Shown piece by piece: positions 11,477 through 23,500 of a stretch of 64,000 nucleotides of DNA (position 1 is the stretch's first letter; each line of letters starts with the position of its first letter). The position numbers were made by a program, and so were the translations under genes. Source of the DNA: Cercis canadensis. Lineage: Eukaryota; Streptophyta; Magnoliopsida; Fabales; Fabaceae. The DNA is taken from NCBI GenBank assembly GCA_003255065.1, contig QAOA01000378.1, positions 1-64,000 on the forward strand, written 5' to 3'. The notes under the pieces are model-generated. The model searched no databases, was not told the DNA's origin, and saw only the letters and a program-made list of their open reading frames with translations.

Positions 11477-11896
11477 TGAGTAAAACCCCTTTTTGGTCCC
11501 TAAAAAATTTAACGATGGACAAGTTAGTCCCCCAAAAATGTTCGCTGACAATTTCGTCCTCAAATTATGGTTCCGTACGACAAATTAAGCTGAAAGGGAG
11601 CACTGCGGTACATTGTGAACATCAGAAGAAATTAGTCCTCGAAAAATTTTCGATGACAATTTAGTCCTCGAATTATGGTTCCGTACGACAAATTAGTCCT
11701 CAGTTGAGGATTAATTCGAGGACTAATTTGTCGTATGAAACCATAATTCGAGGACTAAATTGTCAGCGAATATAATTCGAGGACTAATTTGTCGTACGGA
11801 ACCATAATTCGAGGACGAAATTGTCAGCGAACATTTTTGGAGGACTAACTTGTCAATCACTGAATAATTCAGGGACTAAAAAGGGGTTTTACTCTT
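11477..11896. mobile_element. Foldback MITE, AGTAAAACCCC ends
   Basis: The termini are inverted repeats: GAGTAAAACCCCTTTTTGGT at the left and its near-complement ending GGGGTTTTACTC at the right. The interior is an almost complete palindrome of short units (TCCTCGAATTATGG, TTCCGTACGACAAATTAG and their complements). There is no coding capacity. Target-site duplications are not clear. Confidence 0.7.
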
Positions 11897-11974
11897 TAAG
11901 TTATCTATGGATTCATGATTGATGTTATGAATATATTACATTATCGTTCAAAAAATGAAATCCAAAATTGATAT

Positions 11975-12090
11975 GTTATATACCATAGATTTATATAATT
12001 TATGCTTCTATGATCATATAAATTTCATCCCACATCTCTTTCCCAAGCCTCGCCTGTAACGGCGTGCCCATCGCGCAAGAATAGTACTAG
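11975..12090 (+). mobile_element. Helitron-type 3' end
   Basis: A GC-rich hairpin at about 12061-12076 (GGCGTGCCCATCGCGC) is followed about 10 bases later by CTAG at 12087-12090 and then T, which matches the CTRR-T rule for Helitron 3' termini. The AT-rich segment just upstream (TTATATAATTTATGCTTC) is shared with another end of the same type at 54300-54392, so this is a repeat family and not chance. The 5' TC end was not located. The element may extend back over the petC and PPR fragments. Confidence 0.55.
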
Positions 12091-13290
12091 TTATAACTTA
12101 AAAAATAAAACCAAGATCAATGACATAAATAATACAAAAATTAATCTTAATTTCATAAATACTATATTTTTCAAATTATTTCCACTAATATCATCGTGTG
12201 TTCTTTTTTTAAAATAATATTTGAAGCTAAAAAAAGAAAAAAAAATGTGAGTGATGCAATTAGGCAAATTGAGTCACGAAAACTATGATATTAGTATAAA
12301 TAGTTTTAAAAGTATGATATTTATGAAATTAATATTGTGTTTTACATTATTTAAGTCTTTGATTTCAAATGTTATGCTTCTAATAGTATTGACATGTATT
12401 ATCTTTATTTTTGGCCTTCGCCATCACAAATCTGCAAACAATACTGGAAATCCATTTGGAAAATGAGGTGTTTGGGGAAGAGGAAAATCACGGAACCTGC
12501 TTTTGATTTTTCCCAACTTTCAATGCCAACCCTCTTTTCCAGTAAGCTATGGTGGCTCTAAGTTCCTTCTTGAAGATATAACTTTGTCTAGAGTGCCTAT
12601 TTATACTTTAATTACTATAAAAATTTTGTCTTTGTCAAAGATATTCAGTGATTCACCAATCTTTGATGTAACATCCTCCGATTTTTTGGTTTTACTTTCG
12701 GATTTGGGCTAGTTGTATTTTGGCTCTGCATAGACTGTCTTCTACTTGCTTAGAGTAGTCCTAGTCTAATTTTATGGTCTTTCCTTACAATGAAACATTT
12801 TCTTTTGTCATTATTTGGCCACAATTCTACAAGCATCTCCCTTATTCCAACCCATTTCTAATCCCAACCTCTGTTAATTTTCTAAATTATTAATAATATG
12901 TTTTCTTATATTGTGTTAATCAACGTTTTTCATCTGGTTATGTGTATATGTTTTTATGGTTCTGTTTCACTTAAAGGGAGGTTTTTGTTACTTTAAAGTT
13001 TAATAGAATAGAGGTTTATTAATTGAGAAGGGATTATTTATGTCAACTTAAAATGTAATGTAAGAAAAGCTATTATGTGTAGTCTAGTGTTAAGGATCTA
13101 ATAATTTATAAAAAATTAAGAGTTCAAACATCCATGCCGTCTAACAAAATAAATATAAAGTAAGAAGGTTCTGTTTAACTTTTAAAACAAAACAAAAAAT
13201 ATATCCATGTATTTTTATCAAATTTCAATGAAGGTTAGTATAATTTATTCTTTAAAATATTATTATCCACTTTTGGTGGGGATTCATTTG

Positions 13291-13321
<31 letters not shown>

Positions 13322-13888
13322 TAGGGAGAGAAGGAGTATAGCCATAAAATTTTACATGGTTATGAATTTAAATTCTAGAAAAGACGCAAATAAACCAAAT
13401 TGAAAGAAAATGCAAAATAATAATAATAATTATTATTATTATTATTATTTATTATTAAGCAATAATTTCTATTGGCAACTAATGAAAGTTATATACATTA
13501 AAAAGAATAAGCATAAGATAGATTTCATTGGGCTTGGGTAGTTAGAGTAGATGATATCATGAGATAATGGGAGAGAGGCATTAACCACAACAGTCAACAA
13601 GTAGAGGAAAATTTTATTTCTTTTTTTAGTGCATTGCGCTTGTATGTAACCAAAAAAAATAAGTAGAGGAAAAGTTATAGATGCTTAATTTATTGTCAAA
13701 TTTTTCCTTGGAAAACCATAGACGAAATGGTATTAACTATGAATCTCTAATTATAGCTCAATGATATTATATTCTGGTGATATGGTGTAGTTTCTTCTAT
13801 TTTTAACTTTATTGTCCATATCCAATAGAAATCGGAGTTTTATTTATTTATTCTCTATTTGTAAATGGGAAAAAAAGGGGCTGGTTTA
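12091..13888. other. Intergenic DNA, microsatellites only
   Basis: No supported gene. Includes an (AT)n tract at about 13292-13318 and an AT-rich (TAA)n/(TTA)n palindrome at 13421-13457. Two short open frames (12251 and 12503) show no recognisable motifs. Confidence 0.4.
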
Positions 13889-14945
13889 CACTGTTCAAAA
13901 TGAAATTGCGTTTGATATGTTAGAATAACATAATGCCTAGACATGCATATTGTCTCTCACGAGTCACACAATAGTCTCGATACTGTAGAAATAAATTAGA
14001 CATGATACATAATCTATGTATGTTGTCTATAAATATATGAAATTATTTGAGTTTTCTTCAACAGAAACATACTTGAAATATTGGAAGAAACTAAAAACTA
14101 GAAGAACTAGCTGTGCAAATTCAACTACATGCCAATGCAGCTATATCCCATCACTTGGAGACCGTCTTGATGATCTTCAAAATATGTCTGAGATGTGCAA
14201 AGGGAACGTTGCGTGGTTTCTCCTTATATGGGTTGAATGTGATATTGAATTATGTATTAACTCCTTAAAAGATAGGATGTCTTAGTGTGTTTGAGTTGCT
14301 GGATATAGAAGTTTTGTGAAACTAAGAGAGACTGAAATTTCACCAAAGAGGTAAATGATGAAATGGGAGAGGAGGAATTTTACATTTTTCTTGATAAAAG
14401 ATGGATATTTTTTTCANACACTGTTCAAAATGAAATTGCGTTTGATATGTTAGAATAACATAATGCCTAGACATGCATATTGTCTCTCACGAGTCACACA
14501 ATAGTCTTGATATTGTAGAAATAAATTAGACATGATACATAATCTATGTATGTTGTCTATAAATATATGAAATTATTTGAGTTTTCTTCAACAGAAACAT
14601 ACTTGAAATATTGGAAGAAACTAAAAACTAGAAGAACTAGCTGTGCAAATTCAACTATATGCCAATGCAGCTATATCCCATCACTTGGAGACCGTCTTGA
14701 TGATCTTCAAAATATGTGTGAGATGTGCAAAGGGAACGTTGCGTGGTTTCTCCTTATATGGGTTGAATGTGATATTAAATTATGTATTAACTCCTTAAAA
14801 GATAGGATGTCTTAGTGTGTTTGAGTTGCTGGATATAGAAGTTTTGTGAAACTAAGAGAGACTGAAATTTCACCAAAGAGGTAAATGATGAAATGGGAGA
14901 GGAGGAATTTTACATTTTTCTTGATAAAAGATGGATATTTTTTTC
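13889..14945 (+). repeat. 530-base direct duplication joined at a single N
   Basis: Copies at 13889-14416 and 14418-14945 differ by only a handful of substitutions. The single N at 14417 sits exactly on the junction. Each copy holds an 89-codon frame (MYVVYKYMKLFEFSS start, SYIPSLGDRLDDLQNM middle) that I do not recognise. The Cys-rich SCANSTTCQC stretch is faintly like a Copia gag region, but this is weak. A true tandem duplication and a failed merge of two haplotype ends at a scaffold gap are both possible. Confidence 0.8.
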
Positions 14946-16081
14946 AATTATATGTATTACACATATTTTATTTAAAAAAATGAATAAAATTTTGGGATAT
15001 AGTGCTATAAAAAAAAACAATATTCATATAAAAAAGCCTTTAAGCATATATAGTTATTAAGGGAAAAAAGTAAAATTACTTGAAATTAACAAATTGACCT
15101 TGTAGATTTGGTGCGTAGTAGCTTAAGCTTAACTTTCCAAAAGGCTAGAGGTAGATTTTACAAGCTGAGAGGTATTTATGTAATTTCAGTCCAATAGAGA
15201 ATAGGTCAAAGATTCAAAGATTAAAATTTTGATTTCTTTTGCTAATGACAAACGGTCAATATTGTTTTCAATATAAAAGAAGTTATGAAAGAAATAATTA
15301 TATATTTTTTCTTTTATATTGAAAACATTGACCATTTGAAACATGTCATTTGTATTACGAATTACTTATTAAAAACAATAGGCAACATGGCCATTTATAT
15401 AATGAACTGCCGGTATATTTAAAAAATGAGACGATATTTATTGAGAATCTTATTTTTTTAAGTTGGGATTTAAAAAAAAACTAAAAAAAATTCATGTATC
15501 AAACGTTAATTTGATGCAATTAAAAAAATCTAAACTTCAAATATAGGGGAAAAGGAAAAATACACAAAAACACATTTGATATCAAGCACCCTGTTTTTTA
15601 TAATAAAGAGATGTGTCAATGGACTCATAAAATGATCATTGGTGGTGAATTATTTTATACTTGCTAGCTATTGATATTATACACTTTGTTTTCATTTTTC
15701 ACTTTCTGTTGGTGAAAATTAAAGTCTTATGCTATAAACAAGCCAGTCTTTGGCAAAAAAGTTTTCTTATTTCTTTTTGGCTAAATGATGAATATGTAAA
15801 CTTATAATACAAGGGCAGTTGACTCTCTCTTTGTCCATTCTAAAACTGCTCCTATCCCCTATAGTTTATTCTCTTGTACCTATCTGTATTTCATTCATAT
15901 TTTATGCCATAAACTAATGCAGAAACTCTCAGAGGGTGATCTCAATTCTCAGCCACTTCAATCCGCGTTTGAATATCTCTCACTCATCATTTAACATATA
16001 CCTGTCCTCTTCCACACGTTTCATTTCATTTCCCTGAAAAATTCTGAGTCTTCAAGATTCCATTTCAAAGGCTAAGTCAGC
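14946..16081. other. CCaMK upstream region
   Basis: No gene. It includes a foldback at 15245-15352, where GGTCAATATTGTTTTCAATA pairs with TATTGAAAACATTGACC further on. The last 200 bases are CT-rich and probably include the 5' UTR of the kinase gene. Confidence 0.45.
15245..15352. mobile_element. Small foldback (MITE-like)
   Basis: Imperfect inverted repeat of about 40 bases per arm, TGACAAACGGTCAATATTGT against TTGACCATTTGAAACATGTCA-like sequence, around a short AT loop. There is no coding capacity. Confidence 0.5.
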
Positions 16082-19010
16082 ATGGTACAGGAAACCAGAA
16101 GGCTCTCTGATGAATACGAAGTCTCAGAGATCTTAGGAAGAGGAGGATTCTCTGTTGTGAGAAAAGGAACCAAAAAATCAAGCAGTGAAAATACTCAGGT
16201 TGCTATTAAAACACTGAGAAGGATAGGTACCTCCACTAATCCTTCTGGTCATGGTGGTAACAAATTCTCTATTTGGAGACAAGTTTCAGTATCAGATGCT
16301 TTACTCGCTAATGAGATTCTGGTTATGAGGAAGATAGTGGAAAACGTTTCACCCCATCCAAATGTGATTGAGCTCTATGATGTTTATGAGGACTCAAATG
16401 GGGTTCATCTTGTGCTGGAGCTTTGTTCAGGTGGTGAACTCTTTGATCGGATTGTGGCCATAAAATGGTATACCGAGGGCGGCGCCGCGGCTGTGGTGAG
16501 GCAGATTGCAGAAGGATTAGAAGCTATTCATAGAGCTAATATTGTCCACAGGGACTTGAAGCCTGAGAACTGCTTATTCCTTGATAGCAGGGAGGATGCT
16601 CCTCTCAAGATCATGGACTTTGGTTTGAGTTCTGTGGAAGAATTTACTGACCCTGTTGTTGGTTTGTTTGGATCCATTGATTATGTTTCACCAGAGGCTC
16701 TTTCTCAAGGAAAGATAACCACCAAGAGTGACATGTGGTCTCTGGGAGTCATTCTATATATCTTGCTCTCCGGGTAACTTGCTACTTTAAGTTCTTCAAT
16801 TTAGTCATTCTATATATCAATAGGTTTATTGCCTTAGACAATTTCTCTCTAGTAATGAAATTTAATGATTTTCAGGATTTAACCTCCTATGTTCTTGTAG
16901 GTATCCACCTTTCATTGCTCAGAATAATCGCCAAAAGCAGCAAATGATAATGACTGTAAGTGATACACATCTCATATGGATTAAGGATGTGATTCCTAGG
17001 AGTTGAAATGAGAGAAATAAAGGAAATAAAAAAGGAGTAAAAGTTAATGGTGTATTAAGAAATGATTTATTTCCAAATACATTATTTATTTTCTCCCTTC
17101 TACCTCTATTTCTTCCCATTTCTACTCCTAACTGAGACACCCTTAATTTCCTTCAGAGTTCATTTTATCCTGCTTTTCCTTACCAAAGAAAACACTTCTT
17201 GTTATCAGGGGAATTTCAGTTTTTATGAGAAGACTTGGAAGAGAATTTCCTCACCAGCAAAGCAATTGATTTCAAGTCTCCTAACTGTTGATCCTCATAA
17301 GAGACCTAGTGCTCAAGAGGTATGTCATACTCTTACCTACTTCATCGGAATGAGGTATACATTATTTCTAATATAAGCTAAAATTAATGGCAGCTCTATA
17401 TAGTAGAAAATTTCCACAAGATCTGATGAATTGTCACTTTTTTGTGTGGCAACAAGACATGTCTGAGAATCTTTTTCCAAGTTTGTATCTCAAATTCAGT
17501 GTTATTGTTTGGGATAGCCCTATATAGTAAGACTTGAAAGCATAGCATAACAACAAATTGAGCATTCTGCACCCTATTATTTTCAAGAATTATGAACACA
17601 ATTGAGCATAATGATAAATTTTGAGATAACCCATGTACATATTGTGTGTCATGTCTTGGAACAGCTTCTGTGTCATCCATGGGTCAGAGGTGACATAGCC
17701 AAAGATGATCAAATCGACCCTGAGATTGTGTCAAGATTGCAGAGTTTTAATGCTCGGCGCAAACTCCGCGCTGCTGCAATTGCTAGTGTATGGAGCACCA
17801 CAATGTTCTTGAGAACCAGAAAATTGAAATCTTTGTTAGGGTCCCATGACCTCTCAGAAGAAGAAATTGAAAACCTCAGGATACATTTCAAGAAGATGTA
17901 AGTAGCTGTTTAATTCAATAGATAAAGCACTCTTTTCCAATTTTGATGGAGAAAATGGTTTTGGCTATTATGTGCAGATGTGCAAATGGAGACAATGCCA
18001 CTCTCTCTGAATTTGAGGAGGTGCTAAAAGCAATGAATATGTCATCACTTATACCTCTCGCAGCACGTATATTTGACCTATTTGACAACAACCGTGATGG
18101 AACAGTTGACATGAGAGAGATTCTCTGTGGCTTCTCCAGCCTCAAGAACTCCAAAGGCGATGATGCTCTCCGTTTGTGCTTCCAGGTAAACTCTTTTTAT
18201 AGCTCATCTAGTCCTTTTACATACGCAAAACATGCTTGCACAACTATAGCAATGACAGTTTTAGCTGCTGCAACCTAAGCAAATTAGGTAATCTCATAAA
18301 TAAAAAGCAAAAATAGTACATAGTTTTTGTGAAAGGATTTGATTATATCAGTTATTCTAAGTTTTCAACTATCATTTGTTTGTCAATGGAAAATGAAAAA
18401 GGAGAAAGAGATTGTATCACCACCATTAGCATCCAAATTTTTTTAGTTTAACCTCTCTGCTCTTAGCATATCCGGAAATGAATTGGCTAAGATTAACTCT
18501 TCCATAATCAATTCTCTATTCAATGTCTCGTATATTACAAACCACTCTACTTTCTATCTCCTATAGTGCAAACCACTGCTTCGTAAAGTGCCTACAATAA
18601 CTTTTGAGAGAAGCAACTCTTCCTTGCTTCTTTAAGAATCAATTATTCCATTATCAATTCCTAATTTGCCTCTATTGTGTTCTTGGCCAACAGATGTATG
18701 ACACAGATCGATCCGGTTGCATCACTAAGGAAGAAGTAGCATCCATGCTGAGAGTAATTCACTTCCTTTCTCTAATTTACCTTTATCTTGTCTTGTAGCT
18801 CGCTTATTTTAACACCATCAATTCACTGAACAGGCTTTGCCAGAAGATTGCCTTCCAGCTGATATCACTGAACCTGGTAAACTGGATGAGATATTTGACC
18901 TAATGGATGCAAACAGTGATGGAAAGGTTACTTTTGATGAGTTCAAAGCTGCTATGCAAAGGGATAGCTCTCTGCAAGATGTAGTTCTCTCCTCTCTTCG
19001 GCCATCATAA
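16082..19010 (+). CDS. CCaMK: Calcium/calmodulin-dependent protein kinase CCaMK (DMI3)
   Basis: Nuclear Ser/Thr kinase that decodes calcium oscillations in the common symbiosis pathway and activates CYCLOPS for mycorrhiza and, in legumes, nodulation. Seven exons: 16082-16773, 16901-16955, 17209-17319, 17665-17897, 17978-18185, 18694-18753 and 18834-19010. All are GT-AG and in phase, giving 511 aa against about 515-523 in the family. Visible features are the glycine loop GRGGFSVV (19-26), Lys43, HRDLKPEN with Asp158, DFG at 179-181, SSLLTVDP with Thr275 (the probable regulatory autophosphorylation threonine), the autoinhibitory/calmodulin-binding helix at about 317-341 (RRKLRAAAIASVW), and EF-hand loops at 400-411, 436-447 and 478-489. 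The start at MVQETRRLSDEYEVSEILG fits the family N-terminus. It appears functional. One oddity is AIKWYTEGG at about 126-134, where relatives have AQDRYSEAG. Confidence 0.97.
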
Positions 19011-20588
19011 GTTTTACTTACCAACATGTTAACTTCTGCTCTTAAGATCTTTTTTGCTCAAACATTCATACTGTATGCTAAACAAGGTGAACATGTGCCA
19101 TCTAATTTTGCTACTACAATTAGGAACTTTCACATTCTCATGTCATGACATATATACTAAAGGAAAACTTACTGCAAAATCATCTTTAATGGAAACCACA
19201 TATCTCACTCTAACTTCAAAATGTTCCACACTAATACATAAGAGAATGAAGATTAACCTTCTTGTATAGGATTAGTCTTAACATGGTGCACTCAACATAA
19301 GATTTTAGATGATGTAGAAAGCCATAGAAACTCAAAACTCTTTACATCACTCTCATTGCCAAAGCATACATCGCTAGTATATTCATAGTTTACCTACAGA
19401 GCAATCTCAATAATCTCTTTTTCTTTGGAAGATTACAAACTTGATCCTCATATCACGTTCTTTTGTTCTTGGGGACCATCAACTACCTTTAGTTGATCTC
19501 TACTGCCAAAAGGTCAATATTATAAAGGCATCTTTTAAGCACAATCTGTATTTGAAGGAAGATTTTGCATGAGTTCATCATGGCTTCATTACAACCTAGA
19601 GGCCTTTACATCAGTTATTTCTTCAAAGGACACAGATTTTAGTACTTTAGATCGTGCCCTTTCATTTAACAAATAAAAATATGATATCACTCGTGTTTAA
19701 TTTTTTTTTTGGTAATAGATCATGTTAAGATATCATTTCAATTGACTTGATACACACTTATTGGCATAGTGCAAGATCTTATATTGTAGCCAATTCATAT
19801 AAGAATTTCTCAAGTTAGTGTATCAATTTTTATGAGAAACAATCAAGATCTTCTGTGAATCTCATTCAAGAGTACACCCGTTATAGAAAAATTAAAAAGT
19901 AAAGAGAATTTGTATTGAGAGAATTGAGTTTTTAAAAAGTTATATAAAATTGGTTTGCACAAAATAATAGTATGTGCTTTGCTTTGGGAATGTGATTTAT
20001 ATATTACAAAACAATAAATAAAGTGGCTGAATTTGGAAATAGCCAAAACATGCAACTCACTTTTCCAAATAGCATGCTTTTTTATTGTTATAAGACTAAA
20101 CTAATGTAAATCGAAATCTTTTAAGAAAATAAATAATTTACTCTTTTATCTAACTTATTATTGCACATAAAATATCCTAATATTATAAAGTTTTTGAAAA
20201 TACTCCCCCAGTGTTTTTGGGTCTTTTTTTTTTTTCCCTTTTATAGCATTTTATTTATTTATTTTAAAATTTATGCTACGCTGGTAACCCTTCGTATATG
20301 ACACGCTGGAAATGTTATCAGGTTATTTCCCGCAGTCATGGTCCACACTCTATAGGAAAAGCTCGACGTGAAAACTGTAAATCTTACTCATCTGCGCCAA
20401 ACTCAGAGAAGAAGAAGAAGAAGCATACTTCGCTCTTTGTTAGGGTTTTGTAGTTTCCCTCTGTTTTCATCAAACACCTATATAATTCTTATCCCTTTTC
20501 CAATTCTACCCCTCCATTGTCGTCGTGTTTCTAGGGCTTATCCTCTCTGGAACCCAATTAGGGGTTTGATTTTTCTCCACCACCTTCC
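19011..20588. other. Intergenic region between CCaMK and SERRATE
   Basis: Contains the kinase 3' UTR and the SERRATE promoter and leader. The leader from about 20390 has a GAAGAAGAAGAAG run and a CT-rich stretch. I see no other gene or clear transposon here. Confidence 0.5.
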
Positions 20589-23500
20589 ATGGCGGAGGTT
20601 ATGAACATGCCTTCGGATTCTCTAGACAAATCCCCCTCCGCTTCAGCTCCTCCTCCACCGGCGGCGCCAGTTGCTGCTGCTCCTGCTCCTGCTGCTGATG
20701 ACGATCTGCCTCCTCCTCCGCCGCCATCATCGCATCCCCCACCGCATTCTTCGGCCCGGAGAAGGGACAGGGATTCGAGGGATAGAAGAGATGATAGGGA
20801 TTTTGATCGCCATCCGAACCGCCGTGGTGGTGATTATTATGAGCGGAACATGTCACCTCCGCAGCCTCCGAGAGAGAGAGATAGGGACTACAAGCGCCGT
20901 CGCAGCCCTAGCCCTTCCTATCGTGACCGGCGGTATTCCCCTGCGAGGCGCTCACCTCAACCGTTTAAGCGATCCAGGAGGGGGAGCCCTCGAGGTGGTT
21001 ATGGACCTGATGACAGGTAAGGAAAAGTGCTATGTTTTTTTAACTGCCTTTACATGCAATCGACCCAGCGTATATTATATTCATTATGCAATTATGCGGA
21101 TTGGATTCGTATGAAGAGGGAACTGCTTATTCTCTAATTAGATTATTACACGGAGTAGAAAGCCACTAGCTTATGCTTTTAAGTTTAAATTACGTGATCA
21201 TACGGAGGAAATTTGTATATTTAGGTGTTTGTGATATATTATTCTATGTAATTAGGTGGTCTCTGTCTTAGTTATCAAAACTGCTAAGCATTGTAGACGA
21301 ATTTAACATAGAATTGGGCCCAAAATAAAAGAATTGGTAGGCAATGATTTTACAGTACCCTATCAATTTCTTTGTTACTAATTAATCAATTCATTTGCAA
21401 GGATTTAACAATGTCCTATCAAATTCTCGTCCACCAAGTTCTAATCCTTTAATATCGGTAAGCAGTTTCAAACAACTTGCGACTTAGAATTGTGGTACAG
21501 TAATCATTATGATAATGATGCTATGAGAGTTATATGTCAAATGTGGGGATGTGTAAATTGATGAACTTGGAAACAGCTAAGTAACTCAGACAACTGATGA
21601 CCCTTTTTATGAACAATTCATGGGACAGTTTCATTCTGTTAAGTTTTATGGTTTAGCCCTCCCAAGGAGTCCTGTCCTGTCCTGTTGTGAAAACTGTGGA
21701 TATGCATGTGTAAATCAATTAATGATTGATTATGAAGTTTTAAAAAGAGAACTTCTACCAGAACCACATGCTGGAACTGATAGAAAAGAAAAGGCTGAAA
21801 AATGAATACAAGCTGCTTTTGATGTTGTAATTCTGATTTTGAATGGAAGTAGCCTCTCAACCTAGATCTAGAGTTAGATGAGTATTTTCTAAGCTTATAG
21901 TGAAACTCAGGGCTTCATATCTTTTATAATATCTTAATTGTTGGACTTGAAAGAATGAATTATGAATTAGGCAAATGTAATAGGGGCATGCACTGTTGCC
22001 CAGAATATATTTTAAAATTCACTTCTTATCTTAATTCATTTCTATCATGTTGTACAATTAAAACTAATTCTAAGAGATATATTAGTCTTGGTAGGATTTT
22101 GTTCTTTTGTTACTTGTTATAGAAAATTATTTTCAACACTATGTTTAGTACCTTTATGTTTTCTCTCTCCTGTTAGAATTTAGGTCCCTTCCCTCCCCTG
22201 TTACTCTTTATACCCTGGGCTATATATCATACTTTATGCAAAGCGTTTGAGCTTATTTTCCTCATTATATGTGCAAAGCAGGTTTGGCTATGATTATTTT
22301 GGCGGCTATGATAGGGGAGTCGGTGCAAGACCTGGTTACACAGATGAGAAGTATGGCAGATTTGCACATCGTTCTGCTGGAGGCTATCAAAATGGGGTTT
22401 CTGGTATGTTAAGAGTTTCTAATAACTAGGATTTTATTCCAACATGTTTTATATTCTAGTTTCTTTGTAATTCTAAGTTAGTTATACACATCCCTTCCCA
22501 CTTCTATATAGAAAAATGTACTTAATTTATGGGTGTCTTGATCTTATTTTTCATGGTTTCTTCATTGCATGTTGCTACCTATGGTGAATGTTAAGAAATT
22601 CAAGTTGTTAATTTTATTGCTCCTGCGGTAGTGTGATCATGCTTTCGAAGAAATTCAGTACGTCTACTATTGAATTGATCTTTATTGCAGTTAGACAACA
22701 TTTCTCTATGCTGCTTGTTAGTTTATTCTGTGTGCTTAGTACCACTGTCAAAAATCTGGTTATGTTTGCATCTGGTGATTTTATATAATAACTTATATAT
22801 CTCCTGTCAAGTTAGAAAAATACTGATTATAATCTAGTTAGATCTTCAAAAATCAATAGTCCTGAAAATTGGGTGCTGGGAAAAGGTGCATAATCACATA
22901 ATTATAATATAAGAGTGTCAGGTATTGCCCCTAATTTTCAATTTGAGACTGTAAGATTGCTACCTATCAGGTATCAACTTCCTGTTCTTACTTCTTGCTA
23001 AACTTTTGCAGACCTGGAATCAAATCGTGGTTATGCAGACTTGCCAGCTGGTGGTACTCAAAGGTCAGTTTTCTTTGTTTATTTTTCTCCAAACCATAAA
23101 TGCATAAGTATTACCTGAGATGTGTCATACTGTCTAGTCCAAAATGAGTCTATTAAAAGGAATTTTATCTTGGAAGAATTGTTGAGGTAAGAAATATAGC
23201 TAATAATGCCTATATAGTCTCATATATTAACCTTTCAGGGTTTGAAACCTTTGATTTGGAAGTTTATGGTGTTGAGGAATCATGAAATACTTTTTATGAT
23301 GGAATTTTTTTTTTCAATAAAAGAAGAAATTTTATTAAGAAGTAAAGAAGAGAAATGAGGGCAGAGGACAAAATCTTTCCCAAATGTTCATTTTAATTGA
23401 TGATACACCGTACTGCAATGACTGGACAAGGCAAAGATCAGATCTCTTATTGCTATTCGATGAATTTTTGAGGGCTAAGATTGTGGACACTATTAGAGGT

